Assembly: GCF_000720135.1 (NCBI RefSeq)
Contig: NZ_JOIU01000027.1
Coordinates: 62,001-126,000 of the forward strand
Direction of reading: 5' to 3'
Length of the DNA stretch: 64,000 nt
Origin: Streptomyces sp. NRRL S-1022
Lineage (GTDB): Bacteria > Actinomycetota > Actinomycetes > Streptomycetales > Streptomycetaceae
Shown: in pieces, positions 50,360 through 59,228 of the stretch
Layout of the letters: every line of letters starts with the position of its first letter
How positions within the stretch are numbered: position 1 is the first letter of the stretch
Notes under the pieces: model-generated
Told to the model about the DNA's origin: nothing
The model's input: only the letters and a program-made list of their open reading frames with translations
Database searches by the model: none
Position numbers and translations under genes: made by a program

Positions 50360-51139
50360 TCAGACCAGGTCGACCAGGTCCGCGATGGAGTCGACCACCT
50401 GGGACGGGCGGAAGGGGTAGCGGTCCACGTCGTCCGGCTGGGTCACGCCGCTCAGCACCAGGAACGTGCGCATCCCCGCCTCCAGGCCGGCGAGCACGTC
50501 GGTGTCCATGCGGTCGCCGATCATCGCCGAGGTCTCGGAGTGGGCGCCGATCGCGTTCAGCCCGGCCCGCATCATCAGCGGGTTCGGCTTGCCGACGAAG
50601 TACGGCTTCTTGCCGGTCGCCGCGGTGATCAGGGCGGCGACCGAGCCGGTGGCGGGCAGGTCGCCCTCGGTGGACGGGCCGACGTTGTCGGGGTTGGTGG
50701 CGATGAACCGGGCGCCGTTGTTGATGAGCCGGACGGCCTTGGTCAGGGCCTCGAAGGAGTACGTGCGGGTCTCGCCGAGGATCACGAAGTCGGGCTCGTG
50801 GTCGGTGAGGATGTAGCCGATGTCGTGCAGGGCGGTGGTCAGGCCGGCCTCGCCGATGACGTAGGCGGTGCCGCCGGGCCGCTGGTCGTCCAGGAACTGG
50901 GCGGTGGCCAGGGCCGAGGTCCAGATGTTCTCCACCGGCACGTCCAGACCCATCCGGCGCAGCCGGGCGTGCAGGTCACGGGCGGTGTAGATGGAGTTGT
51001 TGGTGAGCACCAGGAAGGGCCGCCCGGACTCGCGCAGCTTCTTCAGGAAGTCCTCGGCGCCCGGGATCGGGACACCCTCGTGGATCAGGACGCCGTCCAT
51101 GTCGGTGAGCCATGACTCGATGGGCTTGCGGTCTGCCAT
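50360..51139 (-). CDS. HAD-IIA family phosphatase (NagD-like)
   Basis: 259 residues. HAD motif I LTDMDGVLIHEG, motif II LVLTNNS, motif III GKPNPLMM, and motif IV MIGDRMDTDVLAGLEAG. Cytoplasmic phosphatase for small sugar or nucleotide phosphates. ATG at 51139 follows AGGAGA. Not in an operon with a clear partner. Confidence 0.92.
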   Translation of the reverse strand: MADRKPIESWLTDMDGVLIHEGVPIPGAEDFLKKLRESGRPFLVLTNNSIYTARDLHARLRRMGLDVPVENIWTSALATAQFLDDQRPGGTAYVIGEAGLTTALHDIGYILTDHEPDFVILGETRTYSFEALTKAVRLINNGARFIATNPDNVGPSTEGDLPATGSVAALITAATGKKPYFVGKPNPLMMRAGLNAIGAHSETSAMIGDRMDTDVLAGLEAGMRTFLVLSGVTQPDDVDRYPFRPSQVVDSIADLVDLV

Positions 51140-51430
51140 GCTGTGCGTCTCCTGGCGTACGTACGGTCGGGGAGCGGGGGCGCCGGAACCACGGCGTACC
51201 GACGCCCCCAGCCTAGTCAGGAGGACCCGGTCCCGACCCCGGCGATCACACGCTCCTGGCGGAGCGGGGCCGATGGGCGCGGCGACGGGGCCGGCAGACG
51301 GACGGCGGAGAAGGCCGGGCCCGGCCCGGGCACGCACGCGAAGGACGGCGTACGTGCGCTCCGGGCGGCCCCGCTCACCACCGGTTCGGCGATGCCCCGG
51401 CTCCGCGGGCGGGGAGCCGGGGGAGCCGGG

Positions 51431-52408
51431 TCAGCGGCGGGTGCGGAGCAGGAGGTAGGCGCCGGCGCCCACGCCGAGGAGGGCGGCCAGGGCCGCGAGG
51501 AGGCCGTGGGCGAGGTCAGGACCGGTGCGGGCCAGCTCGCGCGCCCGCTCGCCGGCGTCCTCGGCCTCCCGCGCGAGGGCGAGCGAGGAGTCGTCCGGGG
51601 CGCCGGTGCCGGAGCCGGGGGGCGACGCGGTGCCGGAGGCGGGGGGCGACGCGGTGCCGGACGGGACGGCCGGCACTCCCCCGGTCTCCTGCGCGGTACC
51701 GGCCTCCTGCGAGGCACCGGCCTCCCGCACACCCTGCGTCTCCTGCGCGGCCCCGGTCTCCTGCGCTGCCTCCGCCTCCTGCACCTGCTCGGACGCCTCC
51801 GGCTCCGCGGTGTCCTGCTCGCCTTCCCGGCCGATCCCGAAGCGGTACGCGTTGGACTCCCCGACCCAGTCCCCGTCCTGGCCCCGCCGCTGTACGACGG
51901 CCGCGTTGGCGGTGACCTTGCCGGCCACGGCGTCGGAGGGGAGCGCCAGCCGGAGCCGGACGCTGACGGTCTTGCCCGGCGGCACGGTGAACCCCGGGAA
52001 TCCGCTGCCGTCCAGCACCCCGACCAGTTCCTGCTCGTCGGTGGTCTCGAAGGTCACCGGCCGGGGCGTGGAGCCGTCGTAGAAGTCCAGCTGGGGCTGG
52101 TCCGGCCGCAGGGAGCGCTCGTCGTCGACGAGGACCACGACCGGGTGGATGCCGGCGCAGGTCCGGCGGGTGGTGTTGGTCAGGTCGATGTACCAGGTGC
52201 CGTACCCGCCGCCGGCCTCGTAGGAGCCGGGGCCGCCGCGGATGCGGGTGGCCAGCGGGAAGCTCCGCGTGTCGGCGGCGGCGCAGGAGGGGGGCGTCGT
52301 CGTGCCGGCGTGGGCGGTGTCCTGCGACAGAGGAGCGACGACGGGGACGACGGCCGCGGTGGCGACGGCCGCTGCGAGGCGGAGGGACGGGGACGCGCAT
52401 AGTCGCAT
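51431..52408 (-). CDS. Surface protein with LAxTG-type sortase signal
   Basis: 325 residues from ATG at 52408 (an in-frame GTG at 52414 is also possible, neither has a clear ribosome site). Signal peptide 1-34 (ends DTAHA). A beta-rich domain (about 40-190) leads to a Glu/Ala/Thr repeat linker (QEAEAAQETGAAQETQGVREAG). The end is LARTG plus a hydrophobic helix (LLAALAALLGVGAGAYLLL) and RTRR. LAxTG is the signal used by class E sortases in Streptomyces, and one is encoded at 60.9 kb. Confidence 0.85.
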   Translation of the reverse strand: MRLCASPSLRLAAAVATAAVVPVVAPLSQDTAHAGTTTPPSCAAADTRSFPLATRIRGGPGSYEAGGGYGTWYIDLTNTTRRTCAGIHPVVVLVDDERSLRPDQPQLDFYDGSTPRPVTFETTDEQELVGVLDGSGFPGFTVPPGKTVSVRLRLALPSDAVAGKVTANAAVVQRRGQDGDWVGESNAYRFGIGREGEQDTAEPEASEQVQEAEAAQETGAAQETQGVREAGASQEAGTAQETGGVPAVPSGTASPPASGTASPPGSGTGAPDDSSLALAREAEDAGERARELARTGPDLAHGLLAALAALLGVGAGAYLLLRTRR

Positions 52409-52531
52409 GAACACATGAGCATGCCGGGCGGGGCGGGGGGTGGGCGGTGCCGCGCGTCGTCACCGTGCGGGTCCGCGGTGGCTGATCGCGCGGTCCCCCG
52501 CGCCCCCTGCCCGGCTACGGCAAAGGGCCCG

Positions 52532-53698
52532 TCACGCGTCCCCCCGCCCGAACAGCGGTGCCAGCAGCAGCTGTGCCGCACCCTCGGCCACCACCCGCTC
52601 CCCCCGCGGAGCGACCCGTACCGGGACAGGGTCCTCGGCCGTGCCCTCGCGGTGAGCCCGCGCGCCCAGCACCTCGCTCACGCCGCGGACGTACGCCTCG
52701 GGCGCCCCGGCGACGGTCCGCCCGCCGAGCAGCACCGTGTCGATGTCCAGCAGGCCCACCAGGTTGCCGGCGGCGACCCCCAGGACACGCGCCGCCTCGG
52801 CCACCTCCCCCCGTGCCGCGGCCCCGAGGCACAGCACCTCCACACACCCCCGGTTCCCGCACTCGCACAGCGGCCCGTCCAGCTGGATCACCTGGTGCCC
52901 GAACTCGCCCGCCCCGGTGCGGACCCCCCGGTGCACGCTCCCGCCGATCACCAGTCCGGCCCCGAGCCCCGTACCGAGGTGCAGGTAGGCGAAGGATCCG
53001 CCGGCGGCGCCCTCCTCGCTCCCGACCGCCAGTCCGAGCGCCGCCGCGTTGGTGTCCTTGTCCACCGCCACCGGCAGCCCGAGCCGTTCCGCGAGCGCGT
53101 CCCGCAGCGGGAAGCCGTCCCACTCGGGGAACCCGGTGACCCGGTGCAGCACCCCGCGCGCGTGGTCCAGGGGCCCGGGCAGCGCGACCCCCACCCCCAG
53201 CAACGAGACAGCCCGGTCGAGCCCGCCCCCGGCCGGGGCACCGGCTCCCAGCCCCCCGGCCACTTCCCGCACCCCCGCGCACACCGCCCCCAGCACGGCC
53301 TCCGCGCCCGCCCCGAGATCCAGTTCCCCGCACCGCTCCGCCACCACGGTCCCGTCGAGGTCGACCAGCACCACCCGCAGTGCGTCGCGGTCCAGGTGCA
53401 CCCCGACCGCGTGCCCCGCCTCCGGCACCAGCCGCAGTACGGTCCGCGGCTTGCCCCCGGTCGACGCCCGGCGGCCGGCCTCCGCGGCGAGCCCCTGCTC
53501 GCGCAGCCGTGCGGTGATCTTGCTGACGGCCTGCGGGGTCAGCCCGGTCCGCTCGGCGATCTCCAGCCGGCTGATGCCCTCGGCCCCGGCGTCCCGCAGC
53601 AGCCCCAGCACCAGCGCGGTGTTGTGGCTGCGCAGCACCCCGAGGTTCGCCCCCGCGGACACCCCACTGCCCGGCCCCGTCCCCGTCGTCGCACTCAC
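52532..53698 (-). CDS. ROK-family transcriptional regulator
   Basis: 388 residues. N-terminal winged helix (LRDAGAEGISRLEIAERTGLTPQAVSKITARLREQGL), then the ROK sugar-kinase-like fold with LGTGLGAGLVIGG and the zinc motif CECGNRGCVEVLC. GTG at 53698 fits best, with GGAGG upstream. A second GTG nine nt earlier is possible. Divergent from a Gfo/Idh/MocA gene, so it probably controls a sugar-oxidation operon. Confidence 0.9.
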   Translation of the reverse strand: MSATTGTGPGSGVSAGANLGVLRSHNTALVLGLLRDAGAEGISRLEIAERTGLTPQAVSKITARLREQGLAAEAGRRASTGGKPRTVLRLVPEAGHAVGVHLDRDALRVVLVDLDGTVVAERCGELDLGAGAEAVLGAVCAGVREVAGGLGAGAPAGGGLDRAVSLLGVGVALPGPLDHARGVLHRVTGFPEWDGFPLRDALAERLGLPVAVDKDTNAAALGLAVGSEEGAAGGSFAYLHLGTGLGAGLVIGGSVHRGVRTGAGEFGHQVIQLDGPLCECGNRGCVEVLCLGAAARGEVAEAARVLGVAAGNLVGLLDIDTVLLGGRTVAGAPEAYVRGVSEVLGARAHREGTAEDPVPVRVAPRGERVVAEGAAQLLLAPLFGRGDA

Positions 53699-53762
53699 CC
53701 TTTTCACACCTCCATTGTCCGCGCCGCTTGCACTTTCGCAACAGCGTTGCCAAAGTGGAGGC

Positions 53763-54836
53763 ATGACTGTTACCCCTCTCCGCGTCGGCCTGATCGGCTA
53801 CGGCCTCGCCGGCTCCGTCTTCCACGCCCCGCTGATCGCCGCCACCGAGGGCCTCGACCTGGACACCGTTGTCACCTCCCGCCCGGAGCGGCAGCAACAG
53901 GCCCGCGCCGAGTTCCCCGGGGTGCGACTGGCCGCGGGCGCCGAGGAGCTGTTCGCCCGCGCGGACGAGCTGGACCTGGTCGTCGTGGCCTCCCCGAACA
54001 AGACGCACGTCCCGCTGGCCACGGCCGCCCTGAAGGCCGGTCTGCCGGTGGTCGTGGACAAGCCGGTCGCCGGCAGCGCGGCCGAGGCCCGCGAGCTGGC
54101 CGCTCTCGCCGAGGAGCGCGGCCTGCTCCTGTCGGTCTTCCAGAACCGCAGGTGGGACAACGACTTCCGGACCCTGAGCCGCCTCCTCGCGGACGGCGAA
54201 CTCGGCGACGCCTGGCGCTTCGAGTCCCGCTTCGAGCGCTGGCGCCCCCGGCCCAAGGGCGGCTGGCGCGAGTCGGGCGACCCCGCAGAGATCGGAGGTC
54301 TGCTCTACGACCTGGGCAGCCACGTCGTCGACCAGGCGCTGGTCCTCTTCGGCCCGGCCACCGAGGTCTACGCCGAGACGGACGTCCGCCGCCCCGGCGC
54401 CGAGACCGACGACGACACCTTCATCGCGCTCACCCACGCGAGCGGTGTCCGCTCCCACCTCTACGTCTCCGCCACGACCGCCCAGCTCGGCCCCCGTTTC
54501 CGGGTGCTGGGCTCCCGCGCGGGCTACGTCAAGTACGGTCTGGACCCCCAGGAGGCGGCCCTGCGCGAGGGCAGCCGTCCCGGTACCGTCGCCGACTGGG
54601 GCGCGGAGGACGAGTCCCTGTGGGGCCGTATCGGCTCCGGCGAGTCCCCGCTGTCCGGCGGCGGCACCCCGGTGCCGACCCTGCCGGGCGACTACCCCGC
54701 GTACTACGCGGCCGTCGCCGCCGCCCTGCGCGGCGCCGGCCCCAACCCGGTGACCGCCCTGGAGGCGGCCGCCGCGCTCGACGTACTGGAAGCGGCCCGC
54801 AGGTCCGCCCGAGACAAGGTGACGGTGACCCTCTGA
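53763..54836 (+). CDS. Gfo/Idh/MocA family oxidoreductase
   Basis: 357 residues. Rossmann start RVGLIGYGLAGSVFHAPL, and EKP-type lysine motif VVVDKPVAGSAAEAREL. The FESRFERWRP and GGLLYDLGSHVVDQAL segments follow in the C-terminal domain. NAD(P)-dependent sugar oxidoreductase, substrate unknown. ATG at 53763 with GTGGAGGC upstream. Its TGA overlaps the next ATG, so it forms an operon with the heme-degrading-domain protein. Confidence 0.93.
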   Translation: MTVTPLRVGLIGYGLAGSVFHAPLIAATEGLDLDTVVTSRPERQQQARAEFPGVRLAAGAEELFARADELDLVVVASPNKTHVPLATAALKAGLPVVVDKPVAGSAAEARELAALAEERGLLLSVFQNRRWDNDFRTLSRLLADGELGDAWRFESRFERWRPRPKGGWRESGDPAEIGGLLYDLGSHVVDQALVLFGPATEVYAETDVRRPGAETDDDTFIALTHASGVRSHLYVSATTAQLGPRFRVLGSRAGYVKYGLDPQEAALREGSRPGTVADWGAEDESLWGRIGSGESPLSGGGTPVPTLPGDYPAYYAAVAAALRGAGPNPVTALEAAAALDVLEAARRSARDKVTVTL

Positions 54837-55333
54837 TGCAGCACTCGCGGCACACGCCCGAACTCACCCCGAGCCTGGAGGAGCTGGAGGACCAGGAACG
54901 TCGGCTGGTCTTCCAGCGGTTCACCCACGAGGACGCCTGGGCCCTCGGCTCCCTGCTGGTCGAGCTGGCCCGGGAGCGCCGACTGCCGGTCGCCATCGAC
55001 ATCCACCGCGCCGGCCAGCAGCTCTTCCACGCCGCCCTGCCGGGCTCCGCGCCGGAGCAGGACGCCTGGATCGTCCGCAAGCGCCGGGTGGTGGAGCGCT
55101 ACCGCGCCGCCTCCTACCTGGTCGGCGCCCGATTCCGCGCCAAGGGCACGACCTTCGAGGAGGCCTCCCGCCTCGACCCCGACGAGTACGCCGCCCACGG
55201 CGGGTCCTTCCCGATCACGGTCGAGGGCGTGGGCGTGATCGGCGCGGTGACCGTCTCCGGGCTGCCCCAGCTCGAGGACCACCGGCTGGCGGTGGAGGGG
55301 CTGGAGAAGTTCCTCGGCCGTTCCACCGGCTGA
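54836..55333 (+). CDS. UPF0303/heme-degrading domain protein
   Basis: 165 residues, HbpS/GlcG-like fold: HEDAWALGSLLVELARERRLPVAIDIHRAGQQLFHAALPG, then GGSFPITVEGVGVIGAVTVSGLPQLEDHRLAVEGL. These proteins bind heme or are of unknown function in sugar operons. Overlaps the oxidoreductase by four bases (ATGA). No signal peptide, so cytoplasmic. Confidence 0.85.
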   Translation: MQHSRHTPELTPSLEELEDQERRLVFQRFTHEDAWALGSLLVELARERRLPVAIDIHRAGQQLFHAALPGSAPEQDAWIVRKRRVVERYRAASYLVGARFRAKGTTFEEASRLDPDEYAAHGGSFPITVEGVGVIGAVTVSGLPQLEDHRLAVEGLEKFLGRSTG

Positions 55334-55429
55334 GTGAACAGCGGGAATCACTGGGGTCCCCCCTCCGGTTGGCAGTGACGGAAGACGTGTTGATCACGGC
55401 ATCGCCCACCACCGGAGGGATCACACCGA

Positions 55430-56296
55430 ATGACCACCTCGCTGAAGGAGACCGTCGGCCGCCACGGCGTCTGGAGCATCGAGCTGCGCTCGGAGGACCC
55501 GGCCCGGCGCGGCGAACTGGACGAGGCCGCTGCCGAGTTGGAGGAACTCGGCTACGGCGCCCTCTGGCTGGGCGGCAACAGCACCGCCGACCACGCGGCC
55601 CCGCTCATCGGCGCGACGCGCCGCATCACCGTCGGCACCAGCATCCAGAGCATCTGGCAGCAGGACGCCGCCACCACCGCGGCCTCCTTCGCCGTGGTGG
55701 AGGCGGCCCACCCCGGCCGCTTCGCCCTGGGCCTCGGCGTGAGCCACGGCCCGCGGGTGGAGGGCTACCGCCGCCCGTACACGGCCATGACCGGCTACCT
55801 CGACGAGCTGGACAAGGCGGGCGTGCCCGCCGGCCGCCTCGTGCTCGCCGCGCTGGGCCCGAAGATGCTGGGCCTGGCCCGCGACCGCGCGGCCGGCGCG
55901 ATCCCCTACCTGGTCACGCCGGAGCACACCGCGCAGGCCCGCGAGATCCTGGGCGAAGAGGCGCTGCTGGCGCCGGAGTTCAAGGTGGTCCTGGAGGCCG
56001 ACCCGGCCCGTGCCCGGGAGACGGCCCGCGCCTACCTGGCCCGCTACCTCGAACTGCCCAACTACACCGACAACTTCCTCCGCCTGGGCTTCTCCGAGGA
56101 CGACGTCGCGGACGGCGGCAGCGACCACCTCATCGACGCGGTCTTCGCCTGGGGCGACGAGACACGGATCCGCGAGCGCGTCACCGCCTTCCACGAGGCG
56201 GGCGCCGACCACGTCGCCCTCCAGGTGGTGACACCGGCCACCGGAACCACCCTCCCCCGGGAGGAATGGCGCCGGCTGGCTTCCCTGCTGGGGTGA
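55430..56296 (+). CDS. LLM-class F420-dependent oxidoreductase
   Basis: 288 residues, MSMEG-type luciferase-like fold: GVWSIELRSEDP start, ELGYGALWLGGNSTADH, RITVGTSIQSIWQQDAATTAASF, RFALGLGVSHGPRVEGYRRPY and GADHVALQVVTP. It probably uses F420. ATG at 55430 has GGAGGG 9-14 nt upstream. Separate promoter region of about 100 bp. Confidence 0.9.
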   Translation: MTTSLKETVGRHGVWSIELRSEDPARRGELDEAAAELEELGYGALWLGGNSTADHAAPLIGATRRITVGTSIQSIWQQDAATTAASFAVVEAAHPGRFALGLGVSHGPRVEGYRRPYTAMTGYLDELDKAGVPAGRLVLAALGPKMLGLARDRAAGAIPYLVTPEHTAQAREILGEEALLAPEFKVVLEADPARARETARAYLARYLELPNYTDNFLRLGFSEDDVADGGSDHLIDAVFAWGDETRIRERVTAFHEAGADHVALQVVTPATGTTLPREEWRRLASLLG

Positions 56297-56345
56297 GTCC
56301 GCCGCCCCGGGGGCGCGGGGCCGTGTCCGACACGCGCCCCGCTCC

Positions 56346-57203
56346 TCAGGCGTCCTTCAGTTCCTGCCGCTGCCGGCCGAGCCCCTCGATCTCCAGCTCG
56401 ACCACGTCCCCGGCCCTCAGGTACGGCTTCGGCTCGGGCCGCCCCATGGCCACCCCCGCCGGCGTCCCCGTGCTGACGACGTCCCCGGGGTACAGCGTCA
56501 TGAACCGGCTGAGGTACCGCACCACCTCGCCCACGGGGAAGATCTGCTCGGCCGTCGTACCGTCCTGCTCCAGCTCCCCGTTCACCCACAGCCGCAGCGC
56601 CAGCCGCTGCGGGTCCGGGACCTCGTCGGCCGTCACCAGCCACGGCCCCAGCGGGTTGAACGTCTCGCAGTTCTTGCCCTTGTCCCACGTGCCGCCGCGC
56701 TCGATCTGGTACTCCCGCTCGGAGACGTCGTGCGCCACCGCGTACCCGGCGACGTGCGCGAGGCCTTCCTCGGCGGAGTCCAGGTAGCGGGCCGTACGGC
56801 CGATGACGACCGCGAGTTCGACCTCCCAGTCGGTCTTCACCGAGCCGCGCGGCACCAGCACCGTGTCGTACGGCCCGACGACCGTGTCCGGCGCCTTGAG
56901 GAAGACCACCGGCTCCGGTGGCGGCGCGGCACCGATCTCGCGGGCGTGGTCGTGGTAGTTGAGCCCGATGCACACGATCTTGCCGATGCGGCCGAGCGGG
57001 GGGCCGATCCGCAGCCCGGCCGCGTCCAGCGCGGGCAGTGCGCCGGACTCGGCCGCCGCCCGCACCCGGTCGAGCGCGGTGTCGTCGGCGAGGAGCGCGC
57101 CGTCGATGTCGTCCACGAGGCCCGACAGGTCCCGGAGGGTCCCCTGGGCGTCGAGCAGCGCGGGGCGCTCGGCCCCTGCCGTACCGACTCGCAGCAGCTT
57201 CAT
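56346..57203 (-). CDS. Fumarylacetoacetate hydrolase family protein
   Basis: 285 residues from ATG at 57203, with GGGAGA upstream. FAH core with ICIGLNYHDHA, metal ligands in DWEVELAVVIG, HDVSEREYQ, and TWDKGKNCETFNPLGPW. Cleaves C-C bonds in catabolic diketo acids such as aromatic or sugar-acid degradation products. Converges with the LLM gene upstream. Confidence 0.93.
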   Translation of the reverse strand: MKLLRVGTAGAERPALLDAQGTLRDLSGLVDDIDGALLADDTALDRVRAAAESGALPALDAAGLRIGPPLGRIGKIVCIGLNYHDHAREIGAAPPPEPVVFLKAPDTVVGPYDTVLVPRGSVKTDWEVELAVVIGRTARYLDSAEEGLAHVAGYAVAHDVSEREYQIERGGTWDKGKNCETFNPLGPWLVTADEVPDPQRLALRLWVNGELEQDGTTAEQIFPVGEVVRYLSRFMTLYPGDVVSTGTPAGVAMGRPEPKPYLRAGDVVELEIEGLGRQRQELKDA

Positions 57204-57338
57204 GGTCACAATCTCCCTCGATCGCGGGCGCCCGCCGGTGGGTGCAGCCATCGGAGGACTGGACGATCCTCCAATTGCGCGGTCCAGTCCGCAAGACCCT
57301 GTTCACGTACTGGACCGTAACGGGAGGGACGGCACCTT

Positions 57339-58049
57339 TCAGCGGGACAGCAGGGCCTGTTCCGCCGCGCTCCAGGCGGTGCTGGTGACGACGTACAGCG
57401 CGGCGGCGAGCGGGACGACCGCCACGGTGACGAGGGTGAAGAAGGACAGGTACGGGGTGACCCGGGTGACCGCGGCGAGACCGGGCACCTGGTCGCCTGC
57501 GGCGGCCGGGGCGGGCTGCTCGGCGATCGTCCGCCGGGCGCGCCGGAAGTTGACGGCGGCGACGGCCGCGACGACGGCGAAGAGACCGAGGTAGACGACT
57601 CCGGCCGGGCCGAACACCCCGCCGTCCGTCAGCGCGTCCGCCCAGCGTCCGCCGAGCGGTGCCGCGAGCAGCCGGTGGCCGAGCAGGGCGTTGCCCTCGC
57701 CGCCGATCGTGGAGCTGGAGAAGAGGTGGTAGAGCAGGAAGAAGGCGGGCAGCTGGAGCAGGCTGGGCAGGCAGCCGGAGAGCGGTGAGACCTTCTCCTC
57801 GGCGTGCAGTTCCAGCACCGCCTGCTGGAGCCGCTGCGGATCGCCGGCGTGCCGCTCGCGCAGTGCGGTGATTCTCGGCTGGAGCGCGGCGCGGGCCCGC
57901 CGGCCGCGGGCGGCGGCCCGGGACAGCGGGTGGACGAGGAGCCGTACGAGCGCGGTGAACAGGACGATCGCGGCGGCTGCCGCGGAGGCGTGGAAGAGCG
58001 GGGTGAGCAGGTCGGCCAAGTGCTCGACCAGATGAGCGAAAACGGACAT
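57339..58049 (-). CDS. YidC/Oxa1-like membrane protein insertase
   Basis: 236 residues. ATG at 58049 with GGAGGG upstream. Membrane segments about 20-40 (IVLFTALVRLLVHPLSRAAA), 90-110 (LPSLLQLPAFFLLYHLF), 145-165 and 200-225. The hydrophilic groove residue Arg lies in VRLLVHPLS. A second, shorter YidC is common in streptomycetes. Followed by a small DUF6412 gene, which is a usual neighbour. Confidence 0.85.
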   Translation of the reverse strand: MSVFAHLVEHLADLLTPLFHASAAAAAIVLFTALVRLLVHPLSRAAARGRRARAALQPRITALRERHAGDPQRLQQAVLELHAEEKVSPLSGCLPSLLQLPAFFLLYHLFSSSTIGGEGNALLGHRLLAAPLGGRWADALTDGGVFGPAGVVYLGLFAVVAAVAAVNFRRARRTIAEQPAPAAAGDQVPGLAAVTRVTPYLSFFTLVTVAVVPLAAALYVVTSTAWSAAEQALLSR

Positions 58050-58146
58050 GGGTGAGCCCTCCGGGGGTCTCGTCGTGCCGAAAGAAGCGGAGAACGGCAG
58101 GACGACCCGCGCGAGGTCACGTACGGGAGAGGTGCGAGGACGTGCC

Positions 58147-58470
58147 CTACGCGGCGGTCGCCGGACCGGCGTGTCCGGGTGCTCGGGGCCGCCGCCGGCC
58201 GGGCGCGTCGGGATCGCGCTGGGGCAGGAACGCCGTACGGCGGGCCCGGTCGCGTATCGCGGTGCGGACGCGGGTGGGCGGTACGGCGGGCACGCTGCGC
58301 GCGGCCAGCAGGGCGCAGGCGGCGAGCGCGGTGGCCACGGTGGCGGTCGCGGCGAGGGCGACGGCGGTGCTGAGGCCGCCGGCACCGAGGAGCGCGGCCT
58401 GGAGCAGCAGCAGCTGCGCCAGGAGCAGCAGGAGGGCGACGGGGCGCGCGACGGCGACACGGCCGGCCAT
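58147..58470 (-). CDS. DUF6412 small membrane protein
   Basis: 107 residues, ATG at 58470 with GGGGGAG upstream. Two hydrophobic helices (about 8-35 and 40-62) and a basic Arg/Pro tail. It lies upstream of the YidC-like gene in the same direction. Function unknown. Confidence 0.75.
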   Translation of the reverse strand: MAGRVAVARPVALLLLLAQLLLLQAALLGAGGLSTAVALAATATVATALAACALLAARSVPAVPPTRVRTAIRDRARRTAFLPQRDPDAPGRRRPRAPGHAGPATAA

Positions 58471-58544
58471 CAGCACTCCCCCTTCGCATGACTGCCTGTC
58501 GTATGACTGCCTGTCGTACGACTGTGTGTCACATGATCACGTGA

Positions 58545-59081
58545 TCAGTGTGCCAGGTGCACCGGATCGGTCTCCAGGGGTTCCAGCAGCCGCTTCGGCC
58601 GCAGCAGCGCCCTGCTGACCGGATCCGCCGGGGCGGGGTCCAGATCCGGCCCCGGCACCATGACAACGTCGGCGACCGGCACGAGAGTTCCGCACGCCGC
58701 GCAGGTTCCCTGCTCGATGTCCCCGCCGCAGTCCGCGTGCCGGAAGGTGCGCAGCCGGACGGCGTCGACGTTGTCGCGGCCCCAGCGGCCGAGGGCGCGC
58801 AGCACGGGCCAGAGGGCGGCGCCGCGCTCGGTGACGACGTACTCGTCCCGGGGCGGCGACTCCTGGTACCGGCGCTTTTCGAGGATGCCCTCCTCGGTGA
58901 GCATCCGGAGCCGGGCGGACAGGACGGCGCGCGGGATCCCGAGGTGGACGAGGAAGTCGTTGTAGCGCCGGACGCCGTAGATCGCGTCGCGGACGACGAG
59001 CAGCGTCCAGCGCTCGCCCACGACCTCCAGCGCGCGGGCGATGGAGCACTCCTGCGTCACGTAGTCCTTGCCCAGTGCCAT
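58545..59081 (-). CDS. HxlR-family transcriptional regulator
   Basis: 178 residues from ATG at 59081 with GGAGG upstream. Winged helix: CSIARALEVVGERWTLLVVRDAIYGVRRYNDFLVHLGIPRAVLSARLRMLTEEGIL. A C-terminal ADCGGDIEQGTCAACGT cluster could bind a metal. Divergent from an MFS transporter, with palindromic operators between, so it probably represses that pump until a toxic compound is sensed. Confidence 0.93.
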   Translation of the reverse strand: MALGKDYVTQECSIARALEVVGERWTLLVVRDAIYGVRRYNDFLVHLGIPRAVLSARLRMLTEEGILEKRRYQESPPRDEYVVTERGAALWPVLRALGRWGRDNVDAVRLRTFRHADCGGDIEQGTCAACGTLVPVADVVMVPGPDLDPAPADPVSRALLRPKRLLEPLETDPVHLAH

Positions 59082-59112
59082 GCCCTCCACTGTAACCACC
59101 TGCCGGACACGG

Positions 59113-59123
59113 GTTCAATGAAC
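59113..59123. promoter_or_regulatory. HxlR-type operator palindrome
   Basis: GTTCA-A-TGAAC palindrome. It sits inside a larger inverted repeat with CGGGTTC (59110-59116) and GAACCCG (59124-59130). It lies midway between the HxlR and MFS starts. Confidence 0.65.
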
Positions 59124-59151
59124 GAACCCGTGGTGCTACGGTGGCGGTGAG

Positions 59152-59169
59152 CGGTCGATTCAGTGACCG
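59152..59169. promoter_or_regulatory. Second operator-like repeat before the MFS gene
   Basis: CGGTC-GATTCAGT-GACCG with the ATTCAGTGACC core. It is similar to GTTCAATGAAC. Confidence 0.45.
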
Positions 59170-59228
59170 AACCGAATGCGGCAGACCCCGGTGGACAGGG
59201 CCGGGGCCCCGGAAGGACAGGACAGGCC

